From NCBI GenBank assembly GCA_003156495.1, contig PMHC01000098.1, positions 1 to 11,369 of the forward strand: a DNA stretch of 11,369 bases, in the 5' to 3' direction. The notes below the pieces were generated by a model. It searched no databases, had not been told where the DNA came from, and saw only the letters and a program-made list of their open reading frames with translations. Of this stretch, positions 1-6,264 are shown in pieces (within the stretch, counting starts at the first letter, position 1; every line of letters begins with the position of its first letter). This stretch comes from Acidobacteriaceae bacterium (GTDB lineage Bacteria > Acidobacteriota > Terriglobia > Terriglobales > Acidobacteriaceae). The translations under genes and the position numbers were made by a program.

Positions 1-49
1 CCCTTCAAAGCCACTCTACACCTACAAGAGATTTGCTCTAGCGTTGTGG

Positions 50-83
50 TTCCCCGGTCCCAAAGTCGGGACTGGGGGCACCC
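50..83. repeat. Hairpin repeat, copy 1 (GGGGCACCC-type)
   Basis: Bases 52-61 (CCCCGGTCCC) pair with 68-77 (GGGACTGGGG) around the six-base loop AAAGTC, giving a 10-bp stem with one G-T pair, followed by a GGGCACCC tail. The segment 62-83 matches 2343-2364 at 18 of 22 positions, and the loop and tail sit in the same places, so this is one copy of a dispersed palindromic repeat. It lies 53 bases beyond the stop codon of the sensor kinase gene and might act as a transcription or mRNA-end barrier for that operon, but no T-run follows it on either strand. I recall similar hairpins ending in GGGGCACCC as common between genes in Acidobacteriota; that is memory, not a search. The rest of bases 1-135 shows no supportable gene. 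Confidence 0.5.
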
Positions 84-135
84 TGACCGCATATCTTGAT
101 GGTTCGAAATCATGCGATCACGGATATAAAACGCA

Positions 136-1518
136 TCACGCGGCGAAGGCGGAAGTCTGCTTGAGCAGCGGCAGGCTAATGCGGATGGTTGCGCCGCCGC
201 CTTCGCGATTGAAGGCGCACAGCTCTCCCTGATGCAGGCGCACGGCGCGGTCGGCGATGGCCAGCCCGACGCCGAAACCGCCCGTATCGGGGCTGCGCGC
301 CGAATCGACGCGATAGAAGGGGCGGAAGATGGCCTGCAACTGTTTATCGGGAATTCCGGGACCGCGATCACTGACATCGATCTCCGCATAGCCGCGCTCA
401 GAAACGCCGAGGCGAACCTCAACCTCGGAGCCTTCGGCGGTGTAGCGGATCGCATTGCGCACGATGTTTTCAATCGCGCGATAGAGCAACTCGGGATTGC
501 CCGCCACGCGGCACGCGGCCTCGACGCGAAAAGTGATCGAACAGTCGCGGTGTTGCGCCTCATATTCAGCGTCGGGCAGAATGCGCTCGATGAGGCTGTT
601 GAGCGAGAGCGGTTCGAAGCGATGCAGCTTTTCGATCGCCTCCAGCGAAGAGAGCGTGAGCAGTTGGCCGATGAGAGCATTGAGGCGATCGGTCTCGCGC
701 TCGATGCGATCCAGATGGGCGACCATGGCGGGATCGGCATCTTCGCGGGCCAGCTCGAGCGCCACGCTCAGCCGCGAAAGCGGGGAGCGCAGTTCATGCG
801 AAACGTCGCGCAGCAGCAGCTTTTGCGCGCCCACCAGCGACTCCAGTTGCGTGGCCATGTGGTTAAAATCCAGCATGAGAGCCGCAAACTCACCGCCAGC
901 CGAAAGAAGCGAGCTTTTTTTAGTCCAGGGAACGCGGGCCTGCAGCTTGCCGGTTGCCAGTTCGCGCGCCGCCTTGCGCAATAGAGCAATGGGACGCGTA
1001 AACAAAAGGACAAGCACAAAGGTAGTTAGGCCGCCGATCACGATCGCCACGGGAAGCTGCGGAAAAGAAAAGTGCAGCAGATCTTGCCAGAGATTGGGCC
1101 GGCGAGGCACATGATGCCGAACCAGCATGAACAGATAGGATTTGCCGCTGGCTGACACGACGGGAACGCGCCAAAAATGCTGCTGGCCCAACTGCGCGCT
1201 CATGATGCTCGCCGACTCCTGCTCCGCAAAAACCGGCTGCGCCTGGGCGGCGGAATTGCACAGATCGCGTCCCGCGCCGTCATGCAGGGCAATTTGCTGT
1301 TCGATCTGCTGACCGAAACTACCGAGCGCCTGGCAACCACCCGATTCATAAGCCGCCGCGGCGCGATGCGCATCGTTGACGATGCCGCTATCGAAAGCGT
1401 CGAAAAAGACCTCGGGGCCATCGAAATGATGGCGCACGATCAGCGCCGTGGAGATGGCGAAAATCAAGCTCTGGGCGATCCAAAAAATGATGAAGATCTT
1501 GAAGAAGAGGCCGCGCAT
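136..1518 (-). CDS. CpxA-like membrane sensor histidine kinase
   Basis: Inner-membrane sensor kinase of 460 residues that would autophosphorylate and pass phosphate to the regulator encoded just upstream. Membrane helix 1 is at about residues 7-28 and helix 2 at about 154-175, enclosing a periplasmic sensor region of about 125 residues. A HAMP linker follows (about 176-230), then the H-box RDVSHELRSPLSRL with phospho-acceptor His241, the N-box NIVRNAIRYT (351-360), G1 DRGPGIP (384-390), an F-box FRPFYRVD (398-405) and G2 GGFGVGLAI (413-421). Overall length (E. coli CpxA is 457 residues) and wording in the N- and F-boxes resemble CpxA. The periplasmic part looks unlike CpxA as I remember it and has two cysteines (Cys62, Cys87) that could form a disulfide. 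The start is set by GGAGGAG, which overlaps the stop of the preceding gene, so the two genes are translationally linked. CpxA-like is a family call; orthology and the stimulus are unknown. Confidence 0.93.
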   Translation of the reverse strand: MRGLFFKIFIIFWIAQSLIFAISTALIVRHHFDGPEVFFDAFDSGIVNDAHRAAAAYESGGCQALGSFGQQIEQQIALHDGAGRDLCNSAAQAQPVFAEQESASIMSAQLGQQHFWRVPVVSASGKSYLFMLVRHHVPRRPNLWQDLLHFSFPQLPVAIVIGGLTTFVLVLLFTRPIALLRKAARELATGKLQARVPWTKKSSLLSAGGEFAALMLDFNHMATQLESLVGAQKLLLRDVSHELRSPLSRLSVALELAREDADPAMVAHLDRIERETDRLNALIGQLLTLSSLEAIEKLHRFEPLSLNSLIERILPDAEYEAQHRDCSITFRVEAACRVAGNPELLYRAIENIVRNAIRYTAEGSEVEVRLGVSERGYAEIDVSDRGPGIPDKQLQAIFRPFYRVDSARSPDTGGFGVGLAIADRAVRLHQGELCAFNREGGGATIRISLPLLKQTSAFAA

Positions 1519-1521
1519 GAA

Positions 1522-2232
1522 TTACTCCTCCGCTACTGGCGGGACGGAACTGATGGCAAGTTGATAGCCGGCGCCGCGAATGGTTTTGACCAGTTCGTCG
1601 CCGGCGCCGTTGGCACCCAGTTTTCGCCGCAGACGGCTGACGTGCATGTCGAGACTGCGATCGAAGGGGTGAAACTTGCGCTCGAGCACGGTTTCAGAGA
1701 GCCGCTCGCGAGAAACGACCTGACCGGGCGAGCGCATCAACTCTTCGAGCAGCGCGAATTCGACGGCGGTGAGATCGAGTTTATTTCCGTCTTGCAAAGC
1801 GGTGCGCGCGGCCTCGTCGAGTTCGAGTTCGCCGGCGCGCAGTACGGATGGCCCGACCTTTGAGACCGGCGACGAACTGCGGCGCAAAATCGCGCGCATA
1901 CGGGCCAGTAGCTCGCGGGGATTGAAGGGCTTGGGCAGATAATCGTCAGCGCCAATCTCCAGACCCACGATGCGATCGACATCTTCGCCGCGCGCCGTGA
2001 GCAGCAGCACGCTGACCGGCGAAGCGGCGCGAATCTGGCGCAACACCTCGAAGCCATCCATCCCCGGCAGCATGACGTCGAGCAGGATGAGCGCGTAGTG
2101 ACGCTCCAGCGCGGTCTTCAGCCCCGTGTCACCGCGATGCACGGCGGAGACGTGAAAGCCGAAGCGCATCAGGTATTCGGTCAGCATCGAGCAAAGCTCG
2201 GTGTCGTCGTCGATGAGGAGAATCTCGTCCAT
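1522..2232 (-). CDS. CpxR-like OmpR-family response regulator
   Basis: DNA-binding response regulator of 236 residues, the partner of the kinase gene three bases downstream. The receiver domain (about 1-118) has the acidic cluster IDDD (7-10), phospho-acceptor Asp52 in LLDVMLPGMDG, Thr79 in LLLTARG and Lys101 in YLPKPFN. The C-terminal winged helix (about 130-226) carries VEFALLEELMRSPGQVVSRE, the recognition-helix region FDRSLDMHVSRLRRKLG and the wing TIRGAGYQL, all typical of OmpR/PhoB and close to CpxR in wording. I chose ATG at 2232: GGGGAG lies five bases before it, while the in-frame GTG codons at 2238 and 2235 are too near that ribosome site. The gene is first in its operon and is divergent from the outer-membrane receptor gene, which makes that gene and its own operon the natural candidate targets. 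No recognition site for it could be assigned. Confidence 0.94.
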   Translation of the reverse strand: MDEILLIDDDTELCSMLTEYLMRFGFHVSAVHRGDTGLKTALERHYALILLDVMLPGMDGFEVLRQIRAASPVSVLLLTARGEDVDRIVGLEIGADDYLPKPFNPRELLARMRAILRRSSSPVSKVGPSVLRAGELELDEAARTALQDGNKLDLTAVEFALLEELMRSPGQVVSRERLSETVLERKFHPFDRSLDMHVSRLRRKLGANGAGDELVKTIRGAGYQLAISSVPPVAEE

Positions 2233-2330
2233 CACCACTCCCCGGGCCCGTATTCAACAGGCGTAAGCCAAGCGGGCAACCCCGCAGCCAAGTCTCTGAC
2301 CAGATAAAGAAGCTCCATTGAGTTCGTGCT

Positions 2331-2364
2331 TTCCCATCTCTCAAAATCGAGACTTGGTGCACCC
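2331..2364. repeat. Hairpin repeat, copy 2
   Basis: Second copy of the repeat seen at 50-83. The loop AAAATC (2343-2348) is enclosed by TCTC (2339-2342) and GAGA (2349-2352), then two mismatches, then CCA/TGG (2334-2336 with 2355-2357), and a tail TTGGTGCACCC. Compared with copy 1, the inner C60-G69 pair is replaced by T2341-A2350, a paired change that keeps the stem. The copy is degenerate in its outer stem. It lies 99 bases upstream of the response regulator start, so it would be in or near the leader of that operon. Confidence 0.45.
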
Positions 2365-2496
2365 ACGATGGAACAAGTTCGAGCGGTCACGGACCTAGGC
2401 TATCTGGAATTTCTATACAGCATTGGTAAAAACGCTCTAACGATTTTAGGGTACCCCCTTTTGCACTCTGACGGCGCGCCAGAAATGTATCGATTG

Positions 2497-2513
2497 GTCA
2501 CGGCAACCGTGAC
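2497..2513. promoter_or_regulatory. Candidate operator: GTCACGG/CCGTGAC inverted repeat
   Basis: A perfect 7-base inverted repeat, GTCACGG then CAA then CCGTGAC, lies 103 bases upstream of the receptor start codon. Its right arm overlaps GTGACA (2509-2514), which matches the sigma-70 -35 hexamer at five of six positions. GGTCACGG occurs again at 2385-2392, and GTGACCG at 2539-2545, all in the same intergenic region. An operator for a dimeric regulator is plausible; which protein binds is unknown. OmpR-family proteins usually prefer direct repeats, so the neighbouring CpxR-like regulator is not a certain match. Confidence 0.35.
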
Positions 2514-2605
2514 ACTCCTTTACACAGATTTACCCAATGTGACCGCACGCAAGCGGCAGATACGGTCTTCTGAATATGGCAGTTCGCAATGGGCACGAGT
2601 AGAAA

Positions 2606-2613
2606 GAGGAAGG
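2606..2613 (+). promoter_or_regulatory. Ribosome binding site that sets the receptor start
   Basis: GAGGAAGG lies three to ten bases before ATG 2617. The in-frame ATG at 2326 has no comparable site and would bury the signal peptide 97 residues inside the protein, so this site decides the start. Confidence 0.75.
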
Positions 2614-2616
2614 TTC

Positions 2617-5484
2617 ATGAAACTTCGAGGTCTCCTCAGTACGATTTGCTTGGGAATCTTTTTAAGCGCGGCGGCGGCAATTGCCGCGGCACAGACAGCG
2701 GCGACGCCGTCGGGCAGCGTCCACGGAACGGTAACCGATCCGTCGGGCGCGGTAATTCCGTCGGCAGCGGTCACGCTGACCAGCAAAGAAGGCGCGGCGC
2801 GCACGGCGACCGGCGACAAGATGGGCGCCTACGGATTCGACCGCGTAGAGCCGGGGCGCTACACGATTAAGGCGACGGCGCCGGGCTTTGCCGTCTTCAC
2901 ACCCGTCGAAGTGCTGGTCTTCGGCGGTAAAAGCGTGATCAAAAATATCGCGCTCAATCTGCCGGTTGAAGTTGAGCAGGTGAAGGTCAGCAGTCAGAGC
3001 CAGGGCCTCGACACCAGCGCCGACAACAACGCCAGCGCGATCGTCATCAAGGGCAAAGCGCTCGACGCGCTCTCCGACGATCCCGATGAATTGCAAAACG
3101 AGTTGAGCGCGCTGGCCGGCCCTTCGGCGGGACCGAACGGCGGCCAGATCTACATCGATGGATTTACCGGCGGGCAGCTTCCGCCCAAGTCCTCGATCCG
3201 CGAGATTCGCATCAATCAAAATCCATTTTCAGCGCAGTATGACAAGCTCGGATACGGCCGCATCGAAATCCTGACCAAGCCGGGCACCGACAAGCTGCGC
3301 GGCACGTTCATGATGAACGGCAACGATTCAGCCTTTAACTCGCTGAACCCGTTTGTGACCAGCGAGCCGCCCTACTACAGCACCTTTATGATGGCCAACG
3401 CCAGCGGCCCGATGAATAAATCGACCTCGTGGTTCGCCAGTCTTTTCCGGCGCAGCAACCAGTCGAACTCGATTGTCAACGCCGTGCTGCCCGACGCCAA
3501 CGGCAACAGCTACAGCTATTCGACCGCCGTCGCCAATCCGCAAACGCGGCTGGATTTCAATCCGCGCTTCGACTTCCAGTTCGGCGCCAACAACACGCTG
3601 ACGGTGCGCTACACGTTCAATCGCGACATCGAGACCAACAGCGGCGTTTCTGGGCTTTCGCTACCGAGCCAGGCCTACGACGTAGCCGACCACGAAAATT
3701 CGCTACAGTTGAGCGACACGCAGGTGCTAAGCACCAACGTCATCAACGAGACGCGCTTCCAGTACATGCGCGACCGCGACAGCACGATTTCGCGCAGCAG
3801 CGATCCGACAGTGACAGTGCAGGGCTCGTTCACCGGCGGCGGCAACAACACCGGCGTCAGCCGCGAAAGCGAAGACCGCTACGAACTGCAAAACATCACC
3901 ATGGTGAGCCACGGCGCGCACAGCATCAATTTCGGCGGCCGGCTGCGCGTAACGCGCGATTCGACCTACTCCACTTCGGGCTTCAACGGGCAGTACATCT
4001 ACACTACGCTGAGCGACTACGTGGCCCACACGCCCTCTGAATACACGGTAACCGTCGGCCAGGGCGCGGCGCTGGTGGACTACTACGATTACGCGCTCTT
4101 CTATCAGGACGACTACAAAGCGCTGCCGAATCTGACGCTGAGCTACGGCTTGCGCTACGAGGCGCAGAACGGCATCAGCGACCATAACGATTGGGCGCCG
4201 CGCTTCTCCTTTGCCTGGGCGCCGAAACTGCCCAATGGCAAATCATCGAACACGGTCATTCGCGGCGGTTATGGATGGTTCTACGATCGCTTCGACGCCG
4301 GCAACATTCTGAATACGATCCGCTACAACGGGACGCGGCAAAAACAGTACATCATCAAGAACCCCAGCTTTTACGAGAATGCTCCCGCGGCCTCGACCTT
4401 CGCTTCAAGCAGTGCGGCGGCGCCGACAATCTACGAGATCTCGCCCAACTTGAAAGCCGCGACCAGCATGCAAGCGGCCGTCGGTCTGGAACACCAGTTC
4501 GGCAAAATCGCAACTCTGTCGGCCACCTATATCAACTCGCGCGGCGTGCATCAGTACCTGAGCGAAAACATCAACGCCTACGATCCTTCAACCTACAACG
4601 CAACGACGGCGACCGGCACGCGACCCAACGGCATCAACGAGGACATCAATCAATTCCAGTCCGGCGGCATCTACAAAGAAAACCAATTGATGGTGAACTA
4701 CTCGGTCAACGCCAAGCGTGTAACGCTCTTCGGCTTCTATACGCTGAGCTTCGCCAACGCCGACACCTCGGGCGCCAGCTACTTTTCGTCGAACGGCTCC
4801 AACCCCAGCGCCGATTACGGCCGCGCCGGCTTCGACGTGCGCAACCGCTTTCTGTTGGGCGGCAACATCCAAGCGCCCTTCGGCGTCTCGATCAGTCCCA
4901 TGATGGACGTCAACTCCGGCTCACCGTTCAACATCACGCTGGGCGAAGATTTGAACGGCGATGACCAATATAACGACCGGCCGTCATACGCAACCGCGTC
5001 AAGCACCAACACCAAAGCCACCGCGTACGGCACCTTCGATCTGAATCCGGCCTGGAACGCGACACGCATTCCGATCAACGTGGGCACCGGCCCCAACCAG
5101 TTCAGCTTGAATATGCGCGTAAGCAAATCCATCGGCGTGGGACCGAAGGTAACCGGCCCGCAAGGCGGATCGTCAGGCGGGTTTGGAGGTGGGCCGGGCG
5201 GACCGCCTCCAGGAGGCGGCGGACCGGGCGGCGGTGGCGGGCTTGGACCGGGCGGATTGAGCCGCGCCGGTGGACCGCCGAAGCTGGACCAGGCCGTAGC
5301 GCGCCGTTATTCGCTGAGCTTTTCCGTGATGGCGCACAACCTGCTTAACAACGTAAACATGGCGGCGCCGAACAGCGTTCTGAGCTCCTCGCTCTTCGGC
5401 AAATCGACCTCGCTGGCCGGAGGATTCTTTAACTCGGCAGCCTCAAACCGCAGCATCGATCTGCAAGTTTCCTTTAGCTTCTAA
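2617..5484 (+). CDS. Oar-like TonB-dependent outer-membrane receptor
   Basis: Outer-membrane beta-barrel protein of 955 residues, expected to take up or bind a large ligand using energy from TonB; the ligand is unknown. A Sec signal peptide covers residues 1-25 (KLRG n-region, hydrophobic core, cut after AIAAA). A carboxypeptidase-regulatory-like beta-sandwich follows at about 34-118 (GTVTDPSGAVIPSAAVTL, then YTIKATAPGF), then a plug-like domain at about 140-230 (GGQIYIDGFTGG, FSAQYDKLGYGRIEILTKPG). The rest is barrel, ending in a strand SIDLQVSFSF whose final Phe fits BAM recognition. This order is that of the Oar-like receptors expanded in Acidobacteriota. I see no clear TonB box. Residues 847-888 are a Gly/Pro-rich insertion described separately. 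The gene is divergent from the CpxAR-like operon, single, and closed by a strong terminator. Family certain, substrate not. Confidence 0.92.
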   Translation: MKLRGLLSTICLGIFLSAAAAIAAAQTAATPSGSVHGTVTDPSGAVIPSAAVTLTSKEGAARTATGDKMGAYGFDRVEPGRYTIKATAPGFAVFTPVEVLVFGGKSVIKNIALNLPVEVEQVKVSSQSQGLDTSADNNASAIVIKGKALDALSDDPDELQNELSALAGPSAGPNGGQIYIDGFTGGQLPPKSSIREIRINQNPFSAQYDKLGYGRIEILTKPGTDKLRGTFMMNGNDSAFNSLNPFVTSEPPYYSTFMMANASGPMNKSTSWFASLFRRSNQSNSIVNAVLPDANGNSYSYSTAVANPQTRLDFNPRFDFQFGANNTLTVRYTFNRDIETNSGVSGLSLPSQAYDVADHENSLQLSDTQVLSTNVINETRFQYMRDRDSTISRSSDPTVTVQGSFTGGGNNTGVSRESEDRYELQNITMVSHGAHSINFGGRLRVTRDSTYSTSGFNGQYIYTTLSDYVAHTPSEYTVTVGQGAALVDYYDYALFYQDDYKALPNLTLSYGLRYEAQNGISDHNDWAPRFSFAWAPKLPNGKSSNTVIRGGYGWFYDRFDAGNILNTIRYNGTRQKQYIIKNPSFYENAPAASTFASSSAAAPTIYEISPNLKAATSMQAAVGLEHQFGKIATLSATYINSRGVHQYLSENINAYDPSTYNATTATGTRPNGINEDINQFQSGGIYKENQLMVNYSVNAKRVTLFGFYTLSFANADTSGASYFSSNGSNPSADYGRAGFDVRNRFLLGGNIQAPFGVSISPMMDVNSGSPFNITLGEDLNGDDQYNDRPSYATASSTNTKATAYGTFDLNPAWNATRIPINVGTGPNQFSLNMRVSKSIGVGPKVTGPQGGSSGGFGGGPGGPPPGGGGPGGGGGLGPGGLSRAGGPPKLDQAVARRYSLSFSVMAHNLLNNVNMAAPNSVLSSSLFGKSTSLAGGFFNSAASNRSIDLQVSFSF
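5155..5280 (+). other. Gly/Pro-rich insertion in the receptor (residues 847-888)
   Basis: Of 42 residues, 24 are Gly and 9 are Pro, and only one is charged. The segment sits between the strand-like SLNMRVSKSIGVG and the strand-like RRYSLSFSVMAHNLL. If the latter is the penultimate strand and SIDLQVSFSF the last, this connection faces the periplasm, where barrel turns are usually short. The DNA is correspondingly rich in GGCGG/GGACC units. Its role is unknown. Confidence 0.8.
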
Positions 5485-5495
5485 CGCAGCAAAAG

Positions 5496-5531
5496 AAAGA
5501 GGCGGCCGGGTCATTCCGGCCGCCTCTTTTT
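5496..5531. terminator. Bidirectional Rho-independent terminator
   Basis: A perfect 14-bp stem pairs 5496-5509 with 5516-5529 around the loop GTCATT, with TTTTT at 5527-5531. It starts 12 bases after the receptor stop codon. Read on the minus strand the same stem is followed by TTTCTTTT, and it lies 46 bases beyond the tetR stop, so it can end both converging transcripts. Confidence 0.93.
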
Positions 5532-5541
5532 GCGTAGGCTG

Positions 5542-5557
5542 TATTTACAGGATGTTT
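5542..5557. repeat. 16-base direct repeat, copy 1
   Basis: TATTTACAGGATGTTT occurs here, 20 bases beyond the tetR stop codon, and again exactly at 5960-5975 inside tetR, same orientation. Bases 5539-5550 also form the small palindrome CTGTA-TT-TACAG. Origin and function are unknown. Confidence 0.6.
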
Positions 5558-5576
5558 CCGCTGCAATGTCGCTTCT

Positions 5577-6185
5577 TTACTTTTTCTCTTTGCGCGCGGG
5601 TTGCTTGCGAACCAATGGCAGGAAGATGTCGTCGACGACCTCCGCAAGGACAGCGGTCGGGACAGGCTTGAAGGTCATCAAAACCTCGTGCCGCAACAAA
5701 TCAACAGGCAGCGACACAATCCGTGGCGTCAGCTTGCTTCGATCGATCTCTCCGCGCTCTACTCCTCGTGCAAGCACGACATCGAGCTGGCTGTGATTGC
5801 CCTGAAGCAGACTCGCTCTCAGATCGGCCAGGCTGCTGTTCGTCTCTGAAAAATATTCGCCCATTTGCAAGGAGATGAAGGCTGCGAAGAGCGCACGTTC
5901 TTTAGAGAATTGTTGCAGCAATGCAATCAGGTCGCCCCGCACATTTCCTGTGTTGGGGATATTTACAGGATGTTTATGCATGATATGCCGTATCGCCGCG
6001 ATTGCGAGATCGGCGCGATTCTGCCAGCGGCGATAGAGCACCGGCCGGCTGGTGTGCGCACGCGCCGCCACAGTTTCCATTGTGAAGCGCGCGTAGCCGG
6101 CGTCGAGCAACTCGCTCCACGCCGCATCCAGCACCGCATCTTCAAGCGCCTTGCCACGCCGCCGTTCGACTTTATGAACCTTCAT
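5577..6185 (-). CDS. TetR/AcrR-family transcriptional repressor
   Basis: Cytoplasmic DNA-binding repressor of 202 residues, usual length for the family. The N-terminal helix-turn-helix domain (about 12-62) reads ALEDAVLDAAWSELLDAGYARF, then the helix-turn-helix METVAARAHTSRPVLYRRWQ, with a basic n-terminus (KVERRRGK). The remainder is a helical ligand and dimer domain typical of TetR C-terminal families, with a basic tail ARKEKK. ATG 6185 is preceded by AAGGTG seven bases upstream. The gene is divergent from the efflux operon with a 68-base gap, the classic layout in which the repressor controls the pump and itself and is released by a pump substrate. The inducer cannot be read from sequence. 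A 16-base stretch of its coding DNA (5960-5975) is repeated just after the gene. Confidence 0.94.
   Translation of the reverse strand: MKVHKVERRRGKALEDAVLDAAWSELLDAGYARFTMETVAARAHTSRPVLYRRWQNRADLAIAAIRHIMHKHPVNIPNTGNVRGDLIALLQQFSKERALFAAFISLQMGEYFSETNSSLADLRASLLQGNHSQLDVVLARGVERGEIDRSKLTPRIVSLPVDLLRHEVLMTFKPVPTAVLAEVVDDIFLPLVRKQPARKEKK
5960..5975. repeat. 16-base direct repeat, copy 2 (inside tetR)
   Basis: Exact second copy of TATTTACAGGATGTTT, 418 bases from copy 1. Here it lies in tetR coding DNA and encodes the linker KHPVNI just after the DNA-binding domain. Confidence 0.6.
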
Positions 6186-6207
6186 CTCATTTCACCTTAG
6201 AAACACG

Positions 6208-6213
6208 ATTGTA
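6208..6213 (-). promoter_or_regulatory. Putative -10 element of the tetR promoter
   Basis: On the minus strand TACAAT matches the sigma-70 -10 consensus at five of six positions. It would start transcription near 6201, leaving a short leader that includes the AAGGTG ribosome site (6193-6198). No good -35 is seen at the proper spacing, so the promoter may be weak or depend on other contacts. Confidence 0.4.
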
Positions 6214-6218
6214 CCCTA

Positions 6219-6248
6219 TTGACACCACCCAGGATCTCTGATTAGATA
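6219..6248 (+). promoter_or_regulatory. Putative promoter of the efflux operon
   Basis: A perfect -35 TTGACA at 6219-6224 is followed after 18 bases by TAGATA (6243-6248), a weak -10 that lies inside the palindromic operator. Transcription would begin at about 6254-6256, at or next to the first ATG of the channel gene, leaving little or no leader. The -10 call is uncertain. Confidence 0.45.
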
Positions 6249-6264
6249 CATTTATGTACCTAAT
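6241..6264. promoter_or_regulatory. Putative TetR operator
   Basis: ATTAGATACAT, then TT, then ATGTACCTAAT form a 24-base palindrome in which 10 of 11 positions in each arm pair. Size and symmetry suit a TetR dimer site. It covers the putative -10 of the efflux promoter and the channel gene's ATG codons at 6254 and 6263, so binding would block the pump operon. A looser half-site-like word, TGTACCCTATTG (6210-6221), lies beside the tetR -10 about 45 bases away and might support autoregulation. Confidence 0.7.

Larger units (their letters stand above)
2233..2616. other. Divergent intergenic region, two-component operon / receptor
   Basis: This 384-base stretch holds both sets of promoters for the divergent genes. 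Visible elements are a second copy of the hairpin repeat (2331-2364), an 8-base palindrome GGGTACCC (2449-2456), the GTCACGG inverted repeat (2497-2513) and two further CGGTCAC-type words, on the plus strand at 2384-2390 and as GTGACCG at 2539-2545. The receptor reading frame happens to stay open from 2326, but the signal peptide and ribosome site put the real start at 2617, so this is not read as coding. No convincing sigma-70 promoter could be fixed; GTGACA at 2509-2514 is a fair -35 for the receptor but its -10 partner is poor. No riboswitch or small gene was recognised. Confidence 0.6.

Noticed and set aside
44..232. 62-codon plus-strand open frame at the left edge
   Set aside because: It runs through the hairpin repeat and into the antisense of the kinase C-terminus, so it is not a credible gene.
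232..984. 250-codon plus-strand open frame antisense to the sensor kinase gene
   Set aside because: It lies wholly opposite clear kinase motifs, has no family features or good ribosome site, and GC-rich coding DNA commonly leaves the opposite strand open.
1177..1863. 228-codon plus-strand open frame across the kinase/regulator junction
   Set aside because: It is the complement of two well-supported genes, and the product has no recognisable fold or signal.
2449..2456. GGGTACCC palindrome as an operator
   Set aside because: An 8-base palindrome is expected by chance at this scale and nothing else around it supports a regulatory role.
2326..2616. 97-codon in-frame upstream extension of the receptor
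   Set aside because: It would place a canonical Sec signal peptide internally. A strong ribosome site directly precedes ATG 2617, and the extension contains a repeat copy and the candidate operator.
3429..4964. Two long plus-strand frames (203 and 257 codons) inside the receptor gene
   Set aside because: They are alternate frames of barrel-coding DNA with Arg/Gln-rich low-complexity products; the barrel frame is intact throughout.
5530..5796. 88-codon plus-strand open frame opposite tetR
   Set aside because: It begins within the terminator region and is antisense to tetR, with no supporting features.
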